From contig JALGPY010000003.1 in NCBI GenBank assembly GCA_023055425.1, positions 77,599,491 through 77,663,490 on the forward strand: DNA of 64,000 nt. The letters are read 5' to 3'. Positions 57,281 through 64,000 of this stretch are shown piece after piece; within the stretch, counting starts at the first letter, position 1; each line of letters begins with the position of its first letter. The translations under genes and the position numbers were made by a program. The DNA is from Linanthus parryae. Taxonomy: Eukaryota > Streptophyta > Magnoliopsida > Ericales > Polemoniaceae. A model generated the notes under the pieces. It made no database searches, was not told where the DNA came from, and saw only the letters and a list, made by a program, of their open reading frames with translations.

Positions 57281-58735
57281 AGTTTCTATTAATTATAATT
57301 TCATGGAAGATATTTTCTAAATTAGTGGAATAGTGTTTGATACCCTCTGCTTAAGGTCATGGGTTTAGCTAAAGGCATTTTGTAGAGGCTAGTGAGAAGC
57401 ACATGCGTTGCACTGGGAATGCTTCTTAATTGTAAGTTCAATTTGTTTAAAAGATCTATTAATTATACTAAATAATGTGTCAATGTTCATGTGTTTCACA
57501 TCCATGAAAATTATAGCAAAATATAGTGTTCAATGTCATATATGAATGATTCGTAACAAGAAGTGTAACAGAAGTGTAAAATGAAATATACCGACGCAGA
57601 CTAATGACTAATGAATTAGGTGATCGTTATAAGCTATTCCATCAGAGGCTTCTGTTGTAGTATATCACAAATATTGGTCCATTGTTCCAACTTGCAATTC
57701 CACTTTCTCAAGAATAGAAACGATGCCATCTTCAAGGAAAGCAATTCTTCTGTTACTACTTGCTACTTTGAAATCATGGGTCTAATTCATCTGCTTTGTT
57801 CTATTTTTACCAGCCCTAATCGAAATTAGATCATTCGACTTGAAAGATCTTAAGAAATCCAAGAGCTGCGTCTGCTTCTGCACCTTCAATTCCACATTCC
57901 CTAGCAGTGACAATCTCCGGTGTCTCTAGCTCGTCTCCGAAGAAGGTGGATCCAGCATCTGATGATCTGATCAGGTTTCTGGAAGGAAAATATGGAAAAA
58001 ATAATTGCTCCGACTTAGTCTTTTTTATATTGTTCTGGGATGATTTCTTAAGCTACTTCTGGTGTTTGTGTTTTAGTTATGTTGCTAAGTCCTCTTTTAT
58101 TCATTGGATTTTTAGGCTCTTTCAGTGTTTTTCGTATGAGTTCTCGTAGGATCCCAGTAATATTGATACTCTCCCATGGTTCTCTTTCTAATTTAAGTTC
58201 TTCATCTTTTGCAAAAACAGAATTTCTCAGTCGGGCTGTTTGGAAACTTCAATAACTTCTAGTAATCTACAATTTTGGTTGATTCTAGTTTTTTTCTTGG
58301 ATATTGAACGATTTTAGTTTATTCTTGTTTTTTCTTGGAGAATGCCACATAAGGGTTAGCTTTTCATTATCAGTTCTGCTCATTTGGCTGATAATCTTAC
58401 TATCTATTTCAAATCGGTGAAGCTGAGCATTTTTATAAAAGCCCATAGTCCATGGACATCAAGTAGGATTACAAAAATAATATCCCTAGCAAGGTCACCT
58501 ATCCCTTTTTTCGAACTCTATCTACGGTTACAATAAGTTCAACATCCCCTAACATAATAACTTCAGTAATCAGCATTTCATTTCTCAATTAATCATCCTT
58601 TCGAGAATTTTTTCGGGATCTATCTATGGGAGCCTATCCTTTTTTTTATTTTAATATCTATCTATAACAGTACAAGTGTCGGGTAAGAAATGAACTATTT
58701 GTTGGAATATGCCTTGAATAGTGAAAAAATAACTT
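57281..58735 (+). other. Intergenic, possible gene fragment at 57840-58000
   Basis: Between the two Athila elements. The stretch near 57866-57998 reads SVCFCTFNSTFPSS or, in another frame, VTISGVSSSSPKKVDPASDD followed by LIRFLEGKYGKNN, with a serine/lysine-rich composition unlike the transposons around it. Intron-like T-rich sequence follows. I do not recognise the protein. The part 58440-58700 looked faintly organellar in base composition, but I could not match it to a gene. Confidence 0.25.
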
Positions 58736-59323
58736 TTAAGTACACAAGAACGTTCGGCTTGTTTAGCTCACACCTAGCTCAACTCTTGTAAGAAAATTAG
58801 GCACACACTATAGATTTGAAAAATTAAGTCTGTGTGTAAAATAGGCATGCAGTCCCGTAAAGAAAGCTTCTCTATACTTATTAAGGGAAACTCACATTGT
58901 CACTCTCGATCGCAATTCACGCCCTATGCCTAAAAGTCTCACACTTCTAGATTTTACCGAATTTTCAGCTTCTTTCGATTGCCCTTTCCCAAATTTTTAA
59001 TTTTTTTTGGGTTTTCACATTTTTTATTTTTTATTTATTTATTTATTTTTTTTTTACCTATACTACATGCACGACCAACTCGACTAATGACTCGATACTT
59101 TGGTGGGATGACTCAATAATACCAAAACGTGCACGCAAAAATATGAATAATAAAAAGAAAAATAAGGACATAACAAAAAATCTCTAACTAAATGCTGACA
59201 CGGGCGATGCAAAGAATCAATACTGACTAGTAAAAAGGGTACCACCACCCCCACACTAGGATGCATCGTTGTCCTCAACGATCACACGAGGACTCAACAA
59301 TCCTAGCACGAGGGCCAACTCCA

Positions 59324-60629
59324 CTACTCGTCTTCCTCTTCGGAGTACGGGGCCTCCTCGCCTCCGTCTTCATCATCCCCAACTTCCTCGTCTACATTCT
59401 CATCAGGCGGGGCCTCATACGCGGCCCCTTGATACCATCTCTCAGTGGTAGGGATAGGTGGCACAAATTCCTCTCTAGGCACTTCAGTCGAGTAAAGCAC
59501 CCATTCTCCAACCATTTGAACCAAATTACCCAATTGGGCTTGGTTACTTTGCAAGCACTCAAACTGACGCCTCCTCTCTTCCCTATCCACTATCATCTCC
59601 TCTCGCAACTGGTTGAAGGCGGCCTCACCATCAAAACCAGCTCTCTTTACCCCTATACTCTTCCTCCGACCCTTGTTCCGCTTCAAAGCTTTGGCCGTGG
59701 CGTCAAACTTAGACCATTCTCTCTTAGGGAAGACAGGAATGACTTTGTCGTATTTGAGAATCGCCAGAGACAACGGCTAAGTGGGTGAGCAAGCAAGTAT
59801 GTCCGGGGGCCATTTTGTTATTTCTAGAAATGCGATCCATGATATTACCCCATATGAAGCGAGGAATATCAATTCTATGCCCCTCCCAAAGACACAACGC
59901 CATCACACAAAGTCTAAAGGAGAATGTGGGATTTGAGGTGGTTCCCAAAACCCAATTTTCCAATAACTCACAAATCCAACGAGCCTCTGGTTTTAACTCC
60001 CCAGTTGGAACCTTCCATTTAAGCATTGACCCTTTCCTATCCCATGGAGACTTACCCGGCGGAAAACAAAATTTGTTGACCTTGTCATAAATGTTCTCGT
60101 CCGACACAACCCGAGAAAAAGCACACGCATCCGCTAGAGGTGGGAATTTAAGTGCAAAAGCGATAGACTCCGGTGTGAAGACTATCCACTTGTTTCGACA
60201 GTACACCAACCTATGGTCGCGAATCTCACCGTCCAACGCATACCAAAGGTTGACAACAAACTCCCTAGCAATGGGTGCGCTCGAAACTCCGACTAATTCA
60301 AACCACTTGGGAAGCCCTTCCCTATAGTAAATGCTCTTAATAGGTGATTCGAACACTTTCTCGGGTTGTCCATGTTTGGTAAGGTAATGGTCATGGTCAT
60401 AATCGTAATGCGCCTCGTGAGTCCCGAAGCGATACGAGTCAAAGTTCGACTCAGTCAATCTCCTCACATTCACCTTCCCCTCTCTTCGTTGTCTCATCAC
60501 GGGTCGGTTAGGGAACGGAGTTTTTAACAAATCATATTTGGGCGACTCGGGCGCCTCTATGGTAGGCGGAGCAGAACTGGACGCCTCCATAGACGACCCC
60601 TCACCCGTCTTTCTCTTCTTTGAGGCCAT
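59324..60629 (-). pseudogene. Athila-2 ORF2, near intact with one frameshift
   Basis: It opens at 60629 with MASKKRKTGEGSSMEAS, a basic nuclear-localisation-like start, and stays open for 301 codons to 59724. Blocks are SYRFGTHEAHYDYDHDHYL (60380-60440), GLPKWFELVGVSS, NLWYALDGEIRDHRLVYCRN (60190-60250), ALKFPPLADACAFS, RWICELLENWVLG and LCVMALCLWEGHRIDIPRFI (59850-59910). A single frameshift near 59755 moves the reading to 59773-59324, which has DKVIPVFPKREWSKFD, a Glu/Arg-rich helix (NQLREEMIVDREERRRQFE) and a very acidic tail. It matches Athila-1 ORF2 throughout. Function unknown; no signal peptide or membrane segment seen. Confidence 0.88.
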
Positions 60630-62339
60630 TTAGCAATTCAAGCAAAGACGATGAAAATTTAAAATGTGCACCGTGACAGGAAGTTTGTACAAAATTTAAA
60701 CACGTAGGCAACCAAGCACGTAGTTCCTAGGACTCTAAGCAATCGCCCCCAAGCGCGCTTCTAAGCGCAAAAAAATAAATAAATTGGGCTTTTACTCAAT
60801 TTGTGCCTAAGACTCGAATAATAAAAAAAACTAGTTTGAGAGTGTACCTACGTGCCCGGAGCAAGTCTTACGGGCACAAAAATCGCAGAAATTTGACAAT
60901 TCGGTCTGTTTTGAGGTTGCCGAAAATAAATTGTCGAAACTCCGAATTGTTTGATGCTCCGTACTCCTTGTGAAGTCCCCGTTAGTGTTGCCTTCTTCAC
61001 CGTAAGCTGAATCACACTCCAAGTGGTCCAATTTTTCAATTTGAACTTCGGAACCCTAGTTCTTCCTCCTCTGATTTCTCTCTCGTTTCTCACTCTCACT
61101 CAAAACCACCCTCGAATCCTTGTTCTCCTCTCTCGCGCGAGAAGAATACCCCTCCAGAAATCCATCCTCCTTGCTTTGTGACGGGCATTTTGGACCTTTC
61201 GCACATTCTGGGCACTCTCTTCGTGCGAAGAGAATTTCTCTTCGTGCGAAGAGAATGTCCAGAATGTGCCCTTCTTTTTCTTGTGACAGTCTTCTTGTTT
61301 TGAGACAGAAGACTGTCACAGGAAGAAGAATTTTTTTTGTCTAAGTATAAACTCTTTGTGCGAAGAGTTTTTATCTTCGTGCGAAGAGAACTGACAGCGC
61401 TTTTAAAAATTTCCTCTTTTGCTTGATTTCCTTCGACTATTTACTCGTTTCTTCGAATCTTCATGAATCTCCTCGTCCTCGAGATCCCGTATAGATGATA
61501 AAAGATTCCCAAAGTCCGGGGAATATTTTATTCTTCAAATTCATGCTCTCGAAGATCCGTTGAAAATTTCTGGATGTTTTAAGCCGCTCGAACATCCTTT
61601 TTTCCCCATTTTACTCATGCCTTTGCTTCTTCATGAATCTCCTCAACCTCGAGATTCCTTTTGCATTATAAAATATTCCCAATGTCCGGGGAATCCTTTA
61701 TTCTTCAATTTGACCCTTCCAAAGACCCGTTTGGAAATTCCGGATGCTTTTCGAAGCCTTTTTGCCCGCGTAACATCCTTTTTGGCCTAACTTCTTCGTC
61801 CGGACTCCGATTTACGCGATCCACCCGTCCACAGAAAGCTCTCGACCACCCCCACACGTTGGCACTGTTCAATTCTGTTTTCGATCTGTTCTTCAAAATA
61901 TGACCTCGTAATCCGTGCCAGTGAGCTAGCTTTCTCCGTTGATTAATCAAATTCTTGCGCGTATCAAGACCGGGAGTCCGGGAACATGATCTTCCCTAGG
62001 TGCGTGTGTTGAGTAAGCGCAGGAATGGCTTTATTCTTCATTTTATTCACTTCGGATCCCGATGCACGTTTTGGACTGTAATTCTTCAATTTTCACTCTG
62101 TTTGGCACGCGCGCATCAAGACGGGGGATCCGAAATAGGCCTTTCACCTCGGAATCCTGCACATACTCATTGGAAATATTAAATCCACTCTCTCGCACCT
62201 CTCAAGTAAATCAAACAGAATAAAAATTTACAAAACAGTATTAAAACCTATACTACAGCAATAAATAGGTTGGGTTGCCTCCCAACAAGCGCTTTGTAAT
62301 TTAAGGTCGACGGCCCGACCCAGTTACCTCAGAGATTAA
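60630..62339 (-). other. Pol-ORF2 spacer of Athila-2
   Basis: Non-coding. It has four CTTCGTGCGAAG-type palindromes (61217-61255 and 61351-61388), a nearby inverted pair around GACAGTCTTCTTGTTTTGAG / AGACAGAAGACTGTCACA (61283-61320), and a tandem near-duplicate (CTTCATGAATCTCCTCG... and ATTCCCAA(A/T)GTCCGGGGAAT at 61506 and near 61675). Confidence 0.65.
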
Positions 62340-64000
62340 TTAAATTGCGGAAGTTGCATGAAGCCATTCAATGACTCTAATGAAATTCCCTTCCACGTAC
62401 AGTTTCGCTCTCTGGCCGTTCACCTTAAACCTGTTCCCATTTGCGTCATCCACTTCAAGAGATCCCCATGGATAAACTGCGGTAATTGTGTAGGGACCAC
62501 TCCATCTAGATTTTAATTTCCCTGGAAACAGCTTTAGTCTGGCGTTGAAGATCAGCACCCTCTGTCCTACTTTGAAGTCTCTCGGGATGATATGCCTGTC
62601 GTGCCACAATTTTGTCCTCTCCTTACAGATTCTCGCACTTTCATACGCCATCAATCGAAATTCTTCAAGTTCGAGCAGTGCTTGCTTCCGTAGCTCACCT
62701 GAGAGCTTAGCGTCCAGATTGATCTTCTTCAAAGCCCAGAATGCCTTGTGCTCAAGTTCCACCGGAAGATGACATGACTTCTCAAATACTAACTGATAGG
62801 GAGACATGCCTAAAGGGGTCTTGTAAGCAGTCCTACATGCCCATAAGCTATCATCTAAATATAGAGACCAATCCTTGCGTCCCGGGTTGACTGTCTTCTC
62901 AAGAATCCCTTTTATCTATCGGTTAGAAACTTCTGCTTGCCCATTTGACTGCGGATGATAAGCCAGTGATATCTTATGCGTCTTTACCCCATATTTGCTC
63001 AGGACATTGGCAAAGACTTTGTTCACGAAATGCGATCCTTCATCACTAATAATGGCTCTGGGAGTCCCAAACCGTGTAAATATGCTCTTACGCACGAATC
63101 TCTCTACAGTAGCTCCATCGTTTTTAGGGCAATCCATTGCCCCTACCCACTTGGTCACATAATCCACAGTTAACAGTATATAAAGATTTCCAAGCGAAGA
63201 CGGGAATGGTCCCATGAAATCAATGCCCCAAACATCAAAGGGCTCTACTTCCAACACGAAATTATGAGGCATCTCATTTCGGTTGGAGATATTGCCAGTT
63301 CTCTGACATCGATCACACTGCTGTACAAACAAATGAGCATCTTTATGTAAAGAAGGCCAATAAAATCCACTTTGCAATACCTTTGCCACAGTGCGCGTTT
63401 TGCCAAAATGCCCTCCGCAATTTTGCTCATGGCAATGTCTAAGAATGTCCAAAGTGTCTGGCTCAGCTACGCATCTTCTCAACACGTTGTCAGCTCCCAA
63501 CCTGAACAAGTAAGGGTCATCCCAGAAATAGTGTCATGCATCTGCGAAAAATTTCTTTTTCTGATGGAAAGACATGTCTTTTGGGACAATATTGAGCGCC
63601 TTGAAATTTTCCAAATCCGCAAACCAAGGCACAGCTGCTACCACTACCATAAGTTGTTCATCTGGAAAATCTTCTCTAATTGACACTTCTTCTTGTTTTT
63701 CGTTCTCCAGTCGTGACAAATGGTCTGCAACAACGTTCTCTACTCTCTTTTTGTCCTTGATCACTATGTCGAACTCTTGCATTAGCAACACCCATCGGAT
63801 CAACCTTGGCTTCGCATCCTTCTTAGTAAGAAGATATTTGAGGGCTGCATGGTCTGTGAAGATAGTAACCTGAGAACCCACAAGGTATGGACGAAACTTG
63901 TCCAATGCGAAGATAATTGCCAACATCTCCTTCTCCGTGGTGGCGTAATTAACCTGTGCAGTATTAAGAGTACGACTGGCATAGTAAATTACATGAGCTA
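62340..64000 (-). pseudogene. Athila-2 pol: RNase H end, integrase
   Basis: The window edge cuts it in RNase H ([40 protein letters not shown]). Then come [20 protein letters not shown] and [16 protein letters not shown] (63700-63760). A TGA at 63534 interrupts FFADA-HYFWDDPYL. The integrase has HCHEQNCGGHFGKTRTVAKV, CDRCQRTG (intact, unlike Athila-1), [26 protein letters not shown] and SNGQAEVSNR; a TAG at 62916 follows. The frame then continues to [20 protein letters not shown] and [19 protein letters not shown], ending at 62340. All zinc ligands and the D, D, E residues are present. Confidence 0.9.

Larger units (their letters stand above)
58736..64000 (-). mobile_element. Athila-type element (Athila-2), truncated at its 3' side
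   Basis: On the minus strand it enters at the window end inside RNase H and runs through integrase, spacer and ORF2. It ends abruptly near 58736 within the 3' untranslated region; about 1.7 kb of that region and the 3' LTR are missing when compared with Athila-1. It is better preserved: between 64000 and 62340 I count only two in-frame stops. The two Athila copies are tail-to-tail. Confidence 0.9.

Noticed and set aside
58440..58700. A transferred plastid or mitochondrial fragment
   Set aside because: Composition looked organellar, but no organellar gene could be read in any frame. A search against organelle genomes would decide.
59261..59788. A 175-codon open frame on the plus strand
   Set aside because: It is the antisense shadow of the Athila-2 ORF2 tail; the minus-strand reading matches the family.

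Overview
This is a repeat-dense intergenic stretch of a flowering-plant nuclear genome, most probably a eudicot. The evidence is the set of plant retroelement lineages (Ty1/copia including a SIRE-type element, Ty3/gypsy Athila, L1-type LINEs with DUF4283 and zf-RVT domains), plant hAT, PIF/Harbinger and TA-flanked MITE families, and one intron-containing plant gene of the caleosin/peroxygenase family. There is no operon structure, CRISPR array or prokaryotic signal. All coordinates were read by eye, and domain names rest on recognised motifs, not on a search.

Layout from left to right: 1-4631, the 3' part of a decayed copia element (+) ending in a 1.5-kb LTR; 5150-10086, a decayed LINE (-) carrying two clean DNA-transposon insertions; 10087-14520, an internally deleted hAT element and three MITEs; 14600-21790, a second LINE (-) split by a SIRE-type copia element (+, 15563-20441); 22035-22270, a short LTR-like unit; 22830-28440, an unusual composite region in which an approximately 82-bp minisatellite, itself split by a 1.87-kb solo LTR, lies between tRNA-like Pol III modules facing one another; 28940-31954, a MITE, a truncated MITE and a PIF/Harbinger element.

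The only gene that reads as intact is at 32210-33596 on the minus strand: a five-exon caleosin-type peroxygenase of 206 residues with an EF-hand, both expected heme-ligand histidines and a TATA box upstream. A foldback MITE sits in its upstream region.

The right half is nested retroelements: a SIRE-like solo LTR (34050-43324) split by a complete copia element (-, 34673-42653, TSD GAGAG); a small MITE (43392 onwards) whose last bases were displaced about 13.7 kb by a complete Athila element (+, 43523-57271); an intergenic stretch; then a second, better preserved Athila element (-, 58736 to the window end), tail-to-tail with the first.

I found no convincing new multi-gene system. The strongest candidates for something undescribed are the tRNA-like/minisatellite composite (22830-28440), the hAT-type MITE carrying two convergent tRNA-like modules (7472-7880), and the clusters of 14-bp palindromes in the Athila LTRs and pol-ORF2 spacers.
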